Shown here one piece after another: positions 26,287 through 36,083 of a stretch of DNA of 62,309 nt. A program made the position numbers and the translations under genes. Below the pieces are notes generated by a model. That model made no database searches and was not told the origin of the DNA. It saw only the letters and a program-made list of their open reading frames with translations. Each line of letters opens with the position of its first letter. Position 1 is the first letter of the stretch. The DNA lies in the NCBI RefSeq assembly GCF_028548455.1, contig NZ_JAQQLF010000026.1, forward strand, positions 1 to 62,309. Direction: 5' to 3'. Source of the stretch: Vogesella aquatica (GTDB lineage Bacteria; Pseudomonadota; Gammaproteobacteria; Burkholderiales; Chromobacteriaceae).

Positions 26287-27693
26287 TTATTCGTCGGAGT
26301 CTGCCCAGCCGGAAATGCCGATGGTGGCAGCATTGTCGAACTTGGCGTACTGGCCGATAAAAGCCAGCCGCACGCGGCCGGTGGGGCCGTTACGATGTTT
26401 GCCGATAATGGCCTCGGCCTGGTTTTTCAGGTCGATTTCGTCCGGTTTGTAATACGCTTCGCGGTACATGAAGATAATCAAGTCGGCGTCCTGCTCGATG
26501 GCGCCGGATTCACGCAAGTCGGACATCATCGGGCGTTTGTCGGTACGCTGCTCCACCGCCCGCGACAGCTGCGACAGGGCAATTACCGGCACTTGCAGCT
26601 CTTTGGCCAGGCCTTTCAAGCCACGCGAGATTTCGCCCAGCTCGGCAGTACGGTTGTCGTTACGGCCCGAGCCGCTCATCAGCTGCAGGTAATCGATCAC
26701 GATCAGGCCCAGCTTGCCGCCGTGCTGGCGCGCCAGGCGACGGGCACGGGCGCGCAGCTCCAGTGCAGTCAGCGCCGGCGTTTCGTCGATGTACATCGGC
26801 GCGTCGGACAGTTTGCCGATGGCGTAGGTCAGCTTTTGCCAATCTTCATCACCCAGCTTGCCGGTACGCAGAATATGCTGGTCCAGGCGGCCTACCGAGC
26901 CCAGCATCCGCATGACCAGCTGCGCACCACCCATCTCCATGGAAAACACGGCTACCGGCAGGCCGGTTTCGATGGCTACGTTCTCGGCGATGTTCATGGA
27001 GAAGGCGGTCTTACCCATGGATGGGCGGCCAGCCACGATGATGAGGTCGCCAGGCTGCAGGCCGGAAGTGCGCGCGTCCAGATCGTGGAAGCCGGTAGGC
27101 ACGCCGGTCACTTCGTCCGGGTTGTCGCGGCTGTACAGCATGTCGATACGCTCGACCACCTCTTTCAGCAGTGCCGGCATCTCCAGAAAGCCCTGCTTGG
27201 ATTTGGCGGTAGATTCGGCAATCTGGAATACTTTGCCCTCGGCCTCGTCCAGCAGCTGGGCGGCATCACGCCCCTGCGGGTTGTAGGCCGACTCGGCGAT
27301 CTCGGTGCCCACCTGCGCCAGCGCACGCATCACCGAACGCTCGCGCACGATTTCGGCGTAGCGGCGGATGTTGGCCGCAGACGGCGTGTTTTGCGCCAGC
27401 GAGGCCAGATAGGCCAGGCCACCGATACTGGCCAGCTCGGCGTTTTTGTCCAGGCTTTCCGACACGGTTACCACGTCGGCCGGGCGGGCAATATCCACCA
27501 GGCGGGCAATGTGGCGGAAGATAATGCGGTGGTCGTGACGGTAGAAATCGCTATCCGTCAGCAGGTCGGCTACTTTTTCCCAGGCGCTGTTATCCAGCAG
27601 CAGGCCGCCCAGTACCGATTGCTCGGCTTCGATAGAATGTGGTGGTGTTCGAATGGCCGCCACAGAGGCGTCGTTGATATCAAAATCGCTCAT
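26287..27693 (-). CDS. dnaB: Replicative DNA helicase DnaB
   Basis: A 468-residue hexameric helicase for the replication fork. The start is set at MSDFDINDAS (27693). The N-terminal primase-binding domain begins PPHSIEAEQSVLGGLLL. The RecA-like motor has Walker A GRPSMGKTAF near 220, Walker B LIVIDYLQLM, and the late DLRESGAIEQDADLIIF block. The length is typical. It stands apart from any origin-like sequence. A repeat core lies inside at 27370. Confidence 0.97.
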   Translation of the reverse strand: MSDFDINDASVAAIRTPPHSIEAEQSVLGGLLLDNSAWEKVADLLTDSDFYRHDHRIIFRHIARLVDIARPADVVTVSESLDKNAELASIGGLAYLASLAQNTPSAANIRRYAEIVRERSVMRALAQVGTEIAESAYNPQGRDAAQLLDEAEGKVFQIAESTAKSKQGFLEMPALLKEVVERIDMLYSRDNPDEVTGVPTGFHDLDARTSGLQPGDLIIVAGRPSMGKTAFSMNIAENVAIETGLPVAVFSMEMGGAQLVMRMLGSVGRLDQHILRTGKLGDEDWQKLTYAIGKLSDAPMYIDETPALTALELRARARRLARQHGGKLGLIVIDYLQLMSGSGRNDNRTAELGEISRGLKGLAKELQVPVIALSQLSRAVEQRTDKRPMMSDLRESGAIEQDADLIIFMYREAYYKPDEIDLKNQAEAIIGKHRNGPTGRVRLAFIGQYAKFDNAATIGISGWADSDE

Positions 27694-27720
27694 AAATCCT
27701 GGCTTACCCGACAAGACAAC

Positions 27721-27741
27721 AAAGGTTGGCCGCGGCCAACC
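27721..27741. repeat. Overlapping inverted pair of the dispersed repeat
   Basis: AAAGGTTGGCCGC (27721-27733) and GCGGCCAACC (27732-27741) share two bases and form a near-perfect palindrome in the gap between dnaB and the flavoprotein gene. No T-run follows, so it is not an ordinary terminator. Confidence 0.85.
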
Positions 27742-27786
27742 CTGGGTGCAGGCGGCCAAAGCCCCCTGCCTGATCTGGCTGTGATT

Positions 27787-28962
27787 CTAGCAGTTTTTAC
27801 CTGCCACAAAGCCGGAAGACCACGCCCACTGAAAGTTATACCCCCCCAGCCAGCCGGTGATATCGACTACCTCGCCGATAAAAAACAAACCGGGCACGTC
27901 GTTGGCCATCATGGTCTTGGACGACAGCGCCTTGGTTGACACGCCGCCGCGGGTAACCTCGGCCTTTTTATAGCCTTGGGTACCGTTAGGCAGCACGCGC
28001 CAGTGGTGCAGCGCCTCGGCCAGCTGGCGGCGTTTCTTGGGTGACAGGTCGCGGCCGCGTACATTGGCACCCTGCCCTTCCAGCCAGGCTTCGGCAAAGC
28101 GCTTGGGCCAGCCCAGCTCGCCCATGGCATTGGCCAGTAGCTGGTCACTGCCGGCGCGCTCCTCCAGCCAGGCTTCGGCGTCGGTATCCGGCAGCAGGTC
28201 GATGATGATTTCCTGCCCCGGCTGCCAGTAGCTGGATATCTGCAAAATGGCCGGGCCGGACAGGCCTTTGTGGGTAAACAGCACGTTCTCGCGAAAGCGC
28301 ACTTTGCCAACGCGTACCTCGGTATACAGCGAAACACCGGCCAGCGGCGCAAAGCGCGCTGCGTCGTCTACGTGGAAAGTTAGCGGCACCAGCGCCGGGT
28401 CGAGCTTGGTCACCGGCAGGCCAAACTGCTCGGCCAGCTGGTAACCAAAGGCTGTGGCGCCGATCTGTGGAATCGACAAGCCACCGGTTGCCACCACCAG
28501 CGACTGGCACTGAAACGTACCAATACTGGTAGCGACGCTGAAACCTTCGGCGTCGCTGCGGCCAACCTCGCCGACCTGCACGCCCATGCGGCGATCAACG
28601 CCAGCATCGCGGCATTCGGCGTCCAGCATATCGATCAGCTGCTGGCTGCTGTCATCACAGAACAGCTGGCCCAGCTTCTTCTCGTGGTAGGCAATGCCAT
28701 GACGCTCCACCATCGCGATAAAGTGTTGCGGGGTGAACTGCGCCAGTGCGGAACGGCAAAAATTGGGGTTGTCTGACACATAGCAGTCATGCCGGGCATG
28801 GATATTGGTGAAGTTGCTGCGCCCACCGCCGGAAATGCGGATTTTCTCCGCCAGCTTGCTAGCGTGGTCCAGCAGCAGCACGCGGCGGCCGCGCTGGCCG
28901 GCGGTGGCCGCGCACATCATGCCGGCAGCGCCGGCACCTAACACGATTACATCGAACTGCAC
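27787..28962 (-). CDS. BaiN/HI0933-family NAD(P)/FAD oxidoreductase
   Basis: A 391-residue flavoprotein. GTG at 28962 is taken as start because the dinucleotide-binding fold FDVIVLGAGAAGMMCA begins right there and a GAGG lies upstream; a longer reading is not protein-like. Other family blocks are KIRISGGGRSNFTNIHA, VATGGLSIPQIGATAFGY, GLSGPAILQISSYW and the C-terminal GLFFIGEVVDITGWLGGYNFQWAWSSGF. The physiological role of the family (a flavin-dependent reductase) is poorly defined. It is divergent from sodB. Confidence 0.9.
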   Translation of the reverse strand: MQFDVIVLGAGAAGMMCAATAGQRGRRVLLLDHASKLAEKIRISGGGRSNFTNIHARHDCYVSDNPNFCRSALAQFTPQHFIAMVERHGIAYHEKKLGQLFCDDSSQQLIDMLDAECRDAGVDRRMGVQVGEVGRSDAEGFSVATSIGTFQCQSLVVATGGLSIPQIGATAFGYQLAEQFGLPVTKLDPALVPLTFHVDDAARFAPLAGVSLYTEVRVGKVRFRENVLFTHKGLSGPAILQISSYWQPGQEIIIDLLPDTDAEAWLEERAGSDQLLANAMGELGWPKRFAEAWLEGQGANVRGRDLSPKKRRQLAEALHHWRVLPNGTQGYKKAEVTRGGVSTKALSSKTMMANDVPGLFFIGEVVDITGWLGGYNFQWAWSSGFVAGKNC

Positions 28963-28986
28963 GGGACGAACCTCAAAAAGAATTAG

Positions 28987-29015
28987 CTTATATAGTGTAG
29001 TGATTTGGTCAACAA
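28987..29015 (-). promoter_or_regulatory. Candidate promoter of the flavoprotein gene
   Basis: On the minus strand TTGTTG and TATAAG are 17 bases apart, 25 bases before the GTG start. Confidence 0.5.
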
Positions 29016-29047
29016 TTGGCGATGCCGGCCAATTACAGTAAACTGTA
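29016..29047 (+). promoter_or_regulatory. Candidate sodB promoter with palindrome over the -10
   Basis: TTGGCG (29016-29021) and TAAACT (29039-29044) are 17 apart. The inverted repeat TACAGT-AA-ACTGTA (29034-29047) covers the -10 box, which is where a repressor would act. Confidence 0.45.
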
Positions 29048-29095
29048 GCAGTCGAACAGCGCATGCTGTTTTGCTTGTTAACTCTGGAGAGCACG

Positions 29096-29677
29096 ATGGA
29101 ACACAAACTGCCCGAACTGCCGTACGCACTGGACGCCCTGGCGCCGATCATTTCCAAAGAAACCCTGGAATTCCACTACGGCAAGCATCACCAGACCTAC
29201 ATCACCAACCTGAACAACCTGATCAAGGGCACCGAGTTCGAGAGCGCCTCCCTGGAAGAGATCGTGAAGAAATCCTCCGGCGGCATCTTCAACAACGCTG
29301 CCCAGGTGTGGAACCACACCTTCTACTGGTTTGGTCTGGCCCCGAATGCTGGCGGCGAACCAACCGGCGCGCTGGCTGATGCCATCAACGCCAAGTGGGG
29401 CTCGTTCGACGAGTTCAAGAAAGCTTTTGCTGCCTGTGCCGTAGGCACTTTCGGTTCCGGCTGGGCCTGGCTGGTGAAAAACGCCGACGGCAGCCTGGAC
29501 CTGGTATCCACCAGCAACGCCGCTACCCCGCTGACCACCGACAAGCAGCCGCTGCTGACTTGCGACGTGTGGGAACACGCTTACTACATCGACTACCGCA
29601 ACAGCCGCCCGAACTACCTGGAAGGTTTCTGGAAGCTGGTGAACTGGAACTTCGTGGCCGACAACTTCGCCGCCTGA
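29096..29677 (+). CDS. sodB: Iron superoxide dismutase
   Basis: A 193-residue cytosolic Fe-type superoxide dismutase. Metal ligands are His27, His74 and the Asp/His of [13 protein letters not shown]; the second-shell glutamine that favours iron is in [11 protein letters not shown]. The FGSGWAWLV block is present. The ATG follows GGAGAGCACG. It has its own promoter and terminator, so it is monocistronic. Confidence 0.96.
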   Translation: MEHKLPELPYALDALAPIISKETLEFHYGKHHQTYITNLNNLIKGTEFESASLEEIVKKSSGGIFNNAAQVWNHTFYWFGLAPNAGGEPTGALADAINAKWGSFDEFKKAFAACAVGTFGSGWAWLVKNADGSLDLVSTSNAATPLTTDKQPLLTCDVWEHAYYIDYRNSRPNYLEGFWKLVNWNFVADNFAA

Positions 29678-29697
29678 TTCCGTTTTGCCCGTTGATG

Positions 29698-29722
29698 AAA
29701 GGCCCCTTGCGGGGCCTTTTTT
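29698..29722 (+). terminator. sodB terminator
   Basis: AAAGGCCCC-ttgc-GGGGCC followed by six T; a compact, strong intrinsic terminator. Confidence 0.92.
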
Positions 29723-29750
29723 CTTGCCTGCCGGTCACGACTGTGGCAGC

Positions 29751-29778
29751 AAAAAGCCTGCTTGCAGTGCAAGCAGGC
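29751..29778 (-). terminator. ppiD terminator
   Basis: GCCTGCTTGCA-G-TGCAAGCAGGC forms an 11-bp perfect stem; on the minus strand it runs into TTTTT. Confidence 0.88.
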
Positions 29779-29807
29779 CTTCCCTTCATACCATCGTTGC
29801 TAGCCGC

Positions 29808-31637
29808 TTACTGCTCGGCCGGCGTCTGGCTGATCACCACCTTGTGCTTCTGGCGCAGCTGCTCCAGGTAGGCTGCCATCAGGCTCTGCGATGACATTTC
29901 ACCCAGCAGCATGCCCAGCTGGGCAGATTCCTGCGGCGCCAGGGCTTGTGCCGGCTGTACCTTGTCGATGCTGTACAGCACGTACTCGCCATTATCACGC
30001 TTCACACCGGCAAAGCCTGGCAGCTGCTTGGGGTTGGCCGCAAACACGGCGCGCAGCTCGGCTACCGGGGTGCCGGCAGGGTTACGACGCGACAGGTTTT
30101 TCAGCTCGCCCCAGGCGAATGCAGCGGCTTTGCCCGCTTTCAGCTCGGCCAGCATGGCAGTGCCACGCTGTGCGGCCAACTTGGCGCCTTCCTTGGCCAC
30201 CAGCTCGGCACGGATGGTGTCCTGCACTTCGGCCAGCGTACGCTGACGCGCAGGCTGGTGTTCGGCCACACGCACGACAACCAGGGTGTTATTACCCACA
30301 TCCACCGGCTCGCTATTGTGCTTTTTGTTCAGCACGTCGTCGCTGAACGCGGCTTCGAGCAGTTTGGCGTTGCCCAATACCGCGTCACCCGGTTTGCCGG
30401 TGCGTGGCAGCAACTCGCTCTGCTGGGCTTTCAGGTTTAGTGCCGTCTCTACCGCTTTCAGCGAATCGCCTTGCTGGTAGGCCAACTCGCCCATTTTCTC
30501 GGCGGCAGCGCGGTAGGCAGCGGCGGCTTTTTGCTTGCGCAGCTTGTCTACCACGGCGGCTTTTTGCGACTCGAAATCGCTGGCCTTGATCGCGTTAAGC
30601 TGCAGGATGTGGTAACCGAACTCGGTTTCAACCACTTCGCTGATCTGGCCTTGCTTCATGGCAAAAGCCACGCTTTCAAACGGCTTGGTCATCACGCCGC
30701 GGCCAAAGAAGCCCAGGTCGCCACCGTTGGCCGCAGAGCCCGGGTCTTGCGAGCGTGCCTTGGCCAGCTCGGCAAACTTGGCCGGGTTGGCGCGCACTTC
30801 TTTCAGGATGGCTTCCGCCTGCGCTTTCACCTTGGCTTTGTCAGCTGCGGGGGCGTTCTTGTCTACGGTCAGCAGAATGTGCGCTACCTGGCGCTCTTCG
30901 GACGAAAATTCGCCGGCATTCTTGTCGTAGTACGCTTTGGCATCGGCATCGCTGATGGTCAGCGCCTGCGCCATGGCATCTTGCGACAGGGTAATGTATT
31001 CCAGACGCGCCTGGTCTGTGGTTTTGAAGCGCTTGAGGTTGGCGTCGTAGTACGCCTTGATGACGGCATCGTCCAGCTTGACGTCTGCGGCGAACTGTTC
31101 CGGCTTGAGGGTGTAGGTACGCACGTCGCGCACCTCGGACACCAAGGCGCTCATGCGCTCTGCCAGTGTGCGGGAAACAAAGCTGCCGTTCAGGTAGGGT
31201 GCAACCTGCGCCTGCAGCAAGAGGTCGCGGCTTACCTGCTCTTCAAATGTATCCGCCGTCATGTAACGGCCCTGCAGGAATTCTGCGTAACGCGCAGCAC
31301 TGAATTTGCCGCCATCCTGGAATGCCGGGATAGCTGCTATCACGGTGCGCAGCTGCTGCGGCGATACCACCAGATGCTGGCCACGCGCCTCCACTAGCAG
31401 CATTTCCTGACGAATCAGGTTTTCCAGTACCGCCTGGCGCGATGCCGCGTTGGCAGGCTGGCCTTCCAGCTGACGCTCCACGTCTTTCTGGTAGATCTTG
31501 GCGTCACCCACTTTTGCCAGATAGGGGTCTTCTACGGCGGCACTGTAGCTGCCAACACCAAAGCCGACAAAAGTCAGCGCCACCGCACCCAGAATGATCT
31601 TGATGGCGGTATTGTTATTTTGAACGAAATCAAACAT
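29808..31637 (-). CDS. ppiD: Periplasmic folding chaperone PpiD
   Basis: A 609-residue membrane-anchored peptidyl-prolyl isomerase/chaperone that meets proteins leaving the Sec translocon. The start is MFDFVQNNN (31637), followed by one membrane helix at about 15-34. A SurA-type N-terminal region comes next, then a parvulin domain at about 255-355 ([45 protein letters not shown]), and a second degenerate parvulin-like region. It lies downstream of hupB, the usual place in the lon-hupB-ppiD block. Confidence 0.95.
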   Translation of the reverse strand: MFDFVQNNNTAIKIILGAVALTFVGFGVGSYSAAVEDPYLAKVGDAKIYQKDVERQLEGQPANAASRQAVLENLIRQEMLLVEARGQHLVVSPQQLRTVIAAIPAFQDGGKFSAARYAEFLQGRYMTADTFEEQVSRDLLLQAQVAPYLNGSFVSRTLAERMSALVSEVRDVRTYTLKPEQFAADVKLDDAVIKAYYDANLKRFKTTDQARLEYITLSQDAMAQALTISDADAKAYYDKNAGEFSSEERQVAHILLTVDKNAPAADKAKVKAQAEAILKEVRANPAKFAELAKARSQDPGSAANGGDLGFFGRGVMTKPFESVAFAMKQGQISEVVETEFGYHILQLNAIKASDFESQKAAVVDKLRKQKAAAAYRAAAEKMGELAYQQGDSLKAVETALNLKAQQSELLPRTGKPGDAVLGNAKLLEAAFSDDVLNKKHNSEPVDVGNNTLVVVRVAEHQPARQRTLAEVQDTIRAELVAKEGAKLAAQRGTAMLAELKAGKAAAFAWGELKNLSRRNPAGTPVAELRAVFAANPKQLPGFAGVKRDNGEYVLYSIDKVQPAQALAPQESAQLGMLLGEMSSQSLMAAYLEQLRQKHKVVISQTPAEQ

Positions 31638-31660
31638 GACGTTTCGGGGTCTACCAAAGA

Positions 31661-31691
31661 AACAAGGTGAACGTTGGCCGTTCACCTTGTT
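31661..31691. terminator. Perfect 12-bp hairpin before ppiD
   Basis: AACAAGGTGAAC-gttggcc-GTTCACCTTGTT. The stem is perfect but no T-run of note follows. It lies just upstream of the ppiD start on the minus strand and may act in the mRNA leader as attenuator or stabiliser. Confidence 0.55.
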
Positions 31692-31747
31692 GATTGTCTG
31701 GTGGAGCCTGCTTGCGCAAACCCATACAGAGTGACTGGCATGCAAAC

Positions 31748-31767
31748 GCCCGGTGCAAGCACCGGGC
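31748..31767 (-). terminator. Hairpin after hupB
   Basis: GCCCGGTGC-aa-GCACCGGGC, nine perfect pairs, ten bases after the hupB stop; on the minus strand a short TTT follows. Probably a partial terminator that lets some transcripts continue into ppiD. Confidence 0.65.
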
Positions 31768-31776
31768 AAGTGCTGA

Positions 31777-32046
31777 TTACAGTGCGTCTTTCAGTGCTTT
31801 ACCAGCACGGAATTTCGGAGACTTGGCAGCAGCGATGGTAATGGTCTCGCCAGTCTTCGGGTTACGACCACTACGCTCGGCGCGCTCGCCTACGTAGAAA
31901 GTACCAAAGCCCACAACAGTGACAGTGTCGCCAGCCTTCAGCGCATCAGTTACGGCATCGATCATGCCGTCCAGCGCCTTACCGGCAGCTGCTTTGGAAA
32001 TGTCTGCCTTGGCGGCGATAGCGTCAATCAGTTCAGACTTGTTCAC
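31777..32046 (-). CDS. hupB: DNA-binding protein HU-beta
   Basis: An 89-residue HU protein that bends and compacts DNA. It begins [25 protein letters not shown], has the beta-arm region [22 protein letters not shown], and ends in KALKDAL. The start codon is GTG, preceded by AAGGGG. It has its own strong promoter despite lying in the lon-hupB-ppiD cluster. Confidence 0.97.
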   Translation of the reverse strand: MNKSELIDAIAAKADISKAAAGKALDGMIDAVTDALKAGDTVTVVGFGTFYVGERAERSGRNPKTGETITIAAAKSPKFRAGKALKDAL

Positions 32047-32101
32047 GTTAAGTCCCCTTTCGTCGTTCTCGGTGTACGGAGTACTGAATAAAACCGCTAG
32101 C

Positions 32102-32131
32102 TTTATAGCAAGGGCAAAATCCTTGTGTCAA
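32102..32131 (-). promoter_or_regulatory. hupB promoter
   Basis: On the minus strand TTGACA (perfect consensus, 32126-32131) and TATAAA (32102-32107) are 18 apart. The leader is about 50 bases. This is the best sigma-70 promoter in the window. Confidence 0.8.
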
Positions 32132-32132
32132 G

Positions 32133-32179
32133 CAGCTTTCAGCGAGGGTGACTATGTTTTCACCCCCTCCTGAAAGCTG
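32133..32179 (-). terminator. Large two-tier hairpin between lon and hupB
   Basis: An outer stem CAGCTTTCAG/CTGAAAGCTG (10 pairs) encloses an inner GAGGGTGA/TCACCCcCTC stem with one bulge. It sits between the lon stop and the hupB -35 box, so it most likely ends lon transcripts before the hupB promoter; only a weak T-run follows. Confidence 0.6.
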
Positions 32180-32220
32180 ATGCTAGCGCGGTTTTACCAG
32201 CAAATCAAAACAATGAGTCA

Positions 32221-34638
32221 TTAATGTGTCATTGGCGCGGACTTTGTCGCAAGTTCAGCAGTGGCGGGCGTTACAGCCACGGCCTCCTCTGCCAGCGCTT
32301 GCGGCTCGCGTTCCAGCGCGTATGACAAAACCTCATCAATCCACTTGACTGGCAAAATCTCCAGCTTGTTCTTGATGTTAGCTGGAATCTCGGCCAGGTC
32401 TTTCACGTTACCCTTCGGTATCAGCGCACGTTTGATGCCACCGCGCTGTGCGGCCAACAGCTTCTCTTTCAGGCCGCCGATCGGCAAAACTTCACCGCGC
32501 AGGGTAATCTCGCCGGTCATGGCCACATCGGCACGAACCGGAATGCCGGTGAGCACGGAAACCAGCGCCGTGGTCATGGCAATACCGGCAGACGGGCCAT
32601 CTTTTGGTGTGGCACCTTCCGGCACGTGGATGTGCATATCGTGCTTTTCGTAGAAATCAGGCTTGATTCCCAGCAAACGCGCACGGCTACGCACCACGCT
32701 CATGGCGGCGGTAATCGACTCCTGCATCACCTCGCCCAGCTGGCCGGTGCGGATGATATTGCCTTTGCCCGGTAGTGCAACAGCCTCAATGGTGAGCAGC
32801 TCGCCCCCCACTTCGGTCCACGCCAGGCCGGTAACCTGGCCGATGCGGTTTTCTTCTTCGGCCAGGCCAAAGTCGAAACGGTGCACGCCCAGGTATTTTT
32901 CCAGCGTCTTGCCGCTAACCGTGGTTTTGACAGCCTTGCCGGTGGCAGTTTTCTTGCTGTGCTCGGTTACCACCTTGCGGCAGATCTTGGCGATTTCGCG
33001 GTCCAGGCTACGCACGCCGGCTTCGCGGGTGTAATAGCGCACGATGTCACGCAGCGCGCTTTCCTGCACCACCAGCTCGCCTTCTACCACGCCATTATTC
33101 TTCATCTGCTTGGGCAGCAGGTACTTGGTGGCGATATTGACTTTCTCGTCTTCGGTGTAGCCGGCCAGACGGATAATCTCCATGCGGTCCAGCAGCGCCG
33201 CCGGGATATTCAGCGAGTTGGCCGTAGCCACAAACATCACGTCGGACAGGTCAAAATCCACCTCGGCGTAATGGTCGGCAAAGGCGTGGTTTTGTTCCGG
33301 GTCCAGCACCTCAAGCAGCGCGGCTGACGGGTCGCCACGGAAGTCGGCACCCAGCTTGTCCACTTCATCCAGCAGGAACAGCGGGTTTTTTACGCCGACT
33401 TTGGTCATGTTCTGCAGCACCTTGCCCGGCATGGAGCCGATGTAGGTGCGGCGGTGACCGCGGATTTCGGACTCGTCGCGCACGCCACCCAGCGCCATGC
33501 GCACGAACTTGCGGCCGGTGGCGCGGGCAATCGACTGCCCCAGCGAGGTTTTACCCACGCCTGGCGGGCCGACAAGGCACAGAATAGGCGCTTTCAGGCG
33601 GTCGACACGCTGCTGCACTGCCAGATACTCCAGAATGCGCTCCTTGACCTTCTCCAGGCCAAAGTGATCTTCATCCAGCACATCTTCCGCTGCATCGATA
33701 TCCTTGCTGATCTTGGTCTTTTTCTTCCAAGGCAGGTCAATCAGGGTTTCGATGTAGTTGCGCACCACGGTGGCTTCGGCCGACATCGGCGACATCATGC
33801 GCAGCTTCTTCAGCTCGGCCGTGACTTTCTCGCGGCCTTCCTTGGACATGCCGGCGGCTTTGATCTTGCGCTCCAGCTCGTCCAGGTCGTTGCCTTCTTC
33901 GCCCTCGCCCAGCTCTTTCTGGATGGCTTTGACCTGCTCGTTCAGGTAGTACTCGCGCTGGCTCTTTTCCATCTGGCGCTTCACACGCCCGCGAATGCGC
34001 TTTTCTACCTGCAGGATGTCGATTTCGCTTTCCATCATGGCCAGCAGGTGCTCGATACGTGCCTTGATGTCGAACATCTCCAGCACTTCCTGCTTGTTTT
34101 CCAGACGCAGCGGCAGGTGCACCACCACCGAGTCGGCCAGACGGCCAGCCTTATCTACACCCGACAGCGACGACAATACTTCGCTCGGTATTTTCTTGTT
34201 CAGTTTGACGAACTGCTCGAACTGCGCCAGCAGCGCACGGCGCAGCGCCTCCACCTCGGGGGTATCCTCGCTGTCAAACGGCAACGGGTCGATGGTGGCG
34301 GTAAAAAATTCTTCGTGATCTTGCACCGCGGCCAACCTGGCGCGCTGTCTGCCTTCTACCAGCACCTTTACGGTGCCATCCGGCAGCTTCAGCATTTGCA
34401 GGATGCTGGCAATGGTGCCGATCTCGTGCAGGTCTTCCGACAGCGGTTCGTCCTTGTCGGCAGCTCGCTGGGCTACCAGCAGGATCTGCTTGCCTTCATC
34501 CATGGCCTTTTCCAGCGCCTTGATGGATTTGGGGCGGCCGACAAACAGCGGAATCACCATGTGCGGGAATACAACGACATCGCGCAGCGGCAATAGGGCC
34601 AGTGTGGTTTGATCTTTTAGTTCGGCGGGCTGTGGCAT
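32221..34638 (-). CDS. lon: ATP-dependent protease Lon
   Basis: An 805-residue LonA protease that degrades misfolded and short-lived regulatory proteins. It has the N-terminal substrate domain ([24 protein letters not shown]), a central coiled coil, AAA+ Walker [16 protein letters not shown] near 355, Walker [13 protein letters not shown], and the C-terminal protease domain with the catalytic serine in [15 protein letters not shown] and lysine in [10 protein letters not shown]. Full length. It follows clpX after a terminator and has its own promoter candidate. Confidence 0.98.
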   Translation of the reverse strand: MPQPAELKDQTTLALLPLRDVVVFPHMVIPLFVGRPKSIKALEKAMDEGKQILLVAQRAADKDEPLSEDLHEIGTIASILQMLKLPDGTVKVLVEGRQRARLAAVQDHEEFFTATIDPLPFDSEDTPEVEALRRALLAQFEQFVKLNKKIPSEVLSSLSGVDKAGRLADSVVVHLPLRLENKQEVLEMFDIKARIEHLLAMMESEIDILQVEKRIRGRVKRQMEKSQREYYLNEQVKAIQKELGEGEEGNDLDELERKIKAAGMSKEGREKVTAELKKLRMMSPMSAEATVVRNYIETLIDLPWKKKTKISKDIDAAEDVLDEDHFGLEKVKERILEYLAVQQRVDRLKAPILCLVGPPGVGKTSLGQSIARATGRKFVRMALGGVRDESEIRGHRRTYIGSMPGKVLQNMTKVGVKNPLFLLDEVDKLGADFRGDPSAALLEVLDPEQNHAFADHYAEVDFDLSDVMFVATANSLNIPAALLDRMEIIRLAGYTEDEKVNIATKYLLPKQMKNNGVVEGELVVQESALRDIVRYYTREAGVRSLDREIAKICRKVVTEHSKKTATGKAVKTTVSGKTLEKYLGVHRFDFGLAEEENRIGQVTGLAWTEVGGELLTIEAVALPGKGNIIRTGQLGEVMQESITAAMSVVRSRARLLGIKPDFYEKHDMHIHVPEGATPKDGPSAGIAMTTALVSVLTGIPVRADVAMTGEITLRGEVLPIGGLKEKLLAAQRGGIKRALIPKGNVKDLAEIPANIKNKLEILPVKWIDEVLSYALEREPQALAEEAVAVTPATAELATKSAPMTH

Positions 34639-34680
34639 ATCACCTAACCTTGCTCTTGGTGGAATTCAGTTAACAGGACA

Positions 34681-34707
34681 AATTAGGGCAAATTCATCCA
34701 TATCAAG
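34681..34707 (-). promoter_or_regulatory. Candidate heat-shock (sigma-32) promoter of lon
   Basis: On the minus strand CTTGATA (34701-34707) and CCCTAATT (34681-34688) are 12 bases apart and resemble the CTTGAAA / CCCCATNT boxes of sigma-32 promoters, 43 bases before the lon start. The -10 match is imperfect. Confidence 0.4.
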
Positions 34708-34736
34708 CATGCTAAAGCACTTAATAGTAGCTGCAA

Positions 34737-34764
34737 ACAAAAACCGCCCTTACGGGCGGTTTGT
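34737..34764 (-). terminator. clpX terminator
   Basis: AAACCGCCC-ttac-GGGCGGTTT; on the minus strand the stem is followed by TTTTTGTTT. Confidence 0.85.
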
Positions 34765-34782
34765 TGCACTGCCTGGGCTAGC

Positions 34783-36066
34783 TCAGGCGGACTGGGCCGT
34801 ATCCGGTGCAGCGTCTTCCTGCTGCAGGATATAGCTGGGCTTTTCACCCAACTCGATCACTTTTTCGTCTACCACAACCTTGCTGACACCCTCGAGAGAT
34901 GGCAGCTCGTACATGGTATCCAGCAGCGAACGCTCCAGGATGGAACGCAAACCACGTGCACCGGTCTTGCGGATCAGCGCTTGCTTGGCAATCACACGCA
35001 GGGCGGAAGGCAACACCTCCAGCTCCACCTGTTCCATGGCAAACAGACGCTGATACTGCTTGATCAGGGCATTACGCGGCTGGGTCAGGATGCTGACCAG
35101 CGCTTCTTCGTCCAGCTCTTCCAGCGTGGTTACCACTGGCAGGCGGCCGATCAGCTCGGGAATCAGGCCAAACTTGATCAGGTCTTCCGGTTCCACTTCG
35201 CGGAACAGGGTGCTGATGGATTTGCCGTCTTCCTTGGACATCACCTCGGCACCAAAGCCGATCCCGCCTTTTTCGGAGCGGCGACGGATGATCTTTTCCA
35301 GACCATCGAACGCACCGCCGCAAATGAACAGGATATTGGTGGTATCCACCTGGATGAATTCCTGGTTCGGGTGCTTGCGGCCACCTTGCGGCGGTACCGA
35401 CGCTACCGTACCTTCGATCAGCTTCAGCAGGGCCTGCTGTACGCCTTCGCCGGATACATCACGGGTAATCGACGGGTTTTCCGACTTGCGGGAAATCTTG
35501 TCGATCTCGTCCAGGTACACAATGCCGCGCTGGGCTTTGGTCACATCGTAGTCGCACTTTTGCAAGAGCTTCTGGATGATGTGCTCAACGTCCTCGCCCA
35601 CATAACCGGCTTCGGTCAGCGTGGTAGCGTCAGCAATGACAAACGGCACATCCAGCAACCTGGCCAGTGTCTGCGCCAACAGCGTCTTGCCGGAGCCGGT
35701 AGGGCCGATCAGCAGGATGTTGCTCTTGGACAGCTCTACATCGTCCTTGGTGCTGGGCGTGTAGAGGCGCTTGTAGTGGTTGTACACCGCCACGGCCAGC
35801 GATTTCTTGGCCGGGTCCTGGCCAATGATGTACTGGTCCAGCGAGGCGCGGATTTCCTGCGGTGTCGGCAGGGCTGGTACATCGCCCTGCTCGTCTGCAG
35901 CACCGATTTTCGCTTCTGTTTCGTCGCGAATGATGTCGCCGCACAGGTCTACACATTCATTGCAAATGTAGACCTGCGGGCCGGCGATCAGTCGCTGCAC
36001 TTCGTGCTGGCTTTTGCCGCAAAAAGAGCAGTACAGCAGCTTGTCCTTACTGCCTTTATCTGCCAT
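34783..36066 (-). CDS. clpX: ClpX, ATPase subunit of ClpXP
   Basis: A 427-residue AAA+ unfoldase feeding ClpP. The N-terminal zinc finger uses Cys13, Cys16, Cys35 and Cys38. Walker [16 protein letters not shown] lies near 118; the pore loop GYVGED and Walker [12 protein letters not shown] follow; the ClpP-docking loop region and the sensor-2 [11 protein letters not shown] block are present. It starts 17 bases after the clpP stop and is cotranscribed with it. Normal length. Confidence 0.98.
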   Translation of the reverse strand: MADKGSKDKLLYCSFCGKSQHEVQRLIAGPQVYICNECVDLCGDIIRDETEAKIGAADEQGDVPALPTPQEIRASLDQYIIGQDPAKKSLAVAVYNHYKRLYTPSTKDDVELSKSNILLIGPTGSGKTLLAQTLARLLDVPFVIADATTLTEAGYVGEDVEHIIQKLLQKCDYDVTKAQRGIVYLDEIDKISRKSENPSITRDVSGEGVQQALLKLIEGTVASVPPQGGRKHPNQEFIQVDTTNILFICGGAFDGLEKIIRRRSEKGGIGFGAEVMSKEDGKSISTLFREVEPEDLIKFGLIPELIGRLPVVTTLEELDEEALVSILTQPRNALIKQYQRLFAMEQVELEVLPSALRVIAKQALIRKTGARGLRSILERSLLDTMYELPSLEGVSKVVVDEKVIELGEKPSYILQQEDAAPDTAQSA

Positions 36067-36083
36067 CAGATAGACATCCCGAA

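Noticed and set aside
26287-27786. Replication origin near dnaB
   Set aside because: No cluster of DnaA boxes or AT-rich unwinding region was found; dnaB position alone is not evidence.
25972-27939. 655-codon plus-strand frame opposite dnaB
   Set aside because: Antisense shadow of dnaB and the ferredoxin gene; DnaB has all its motifs on the other strand.
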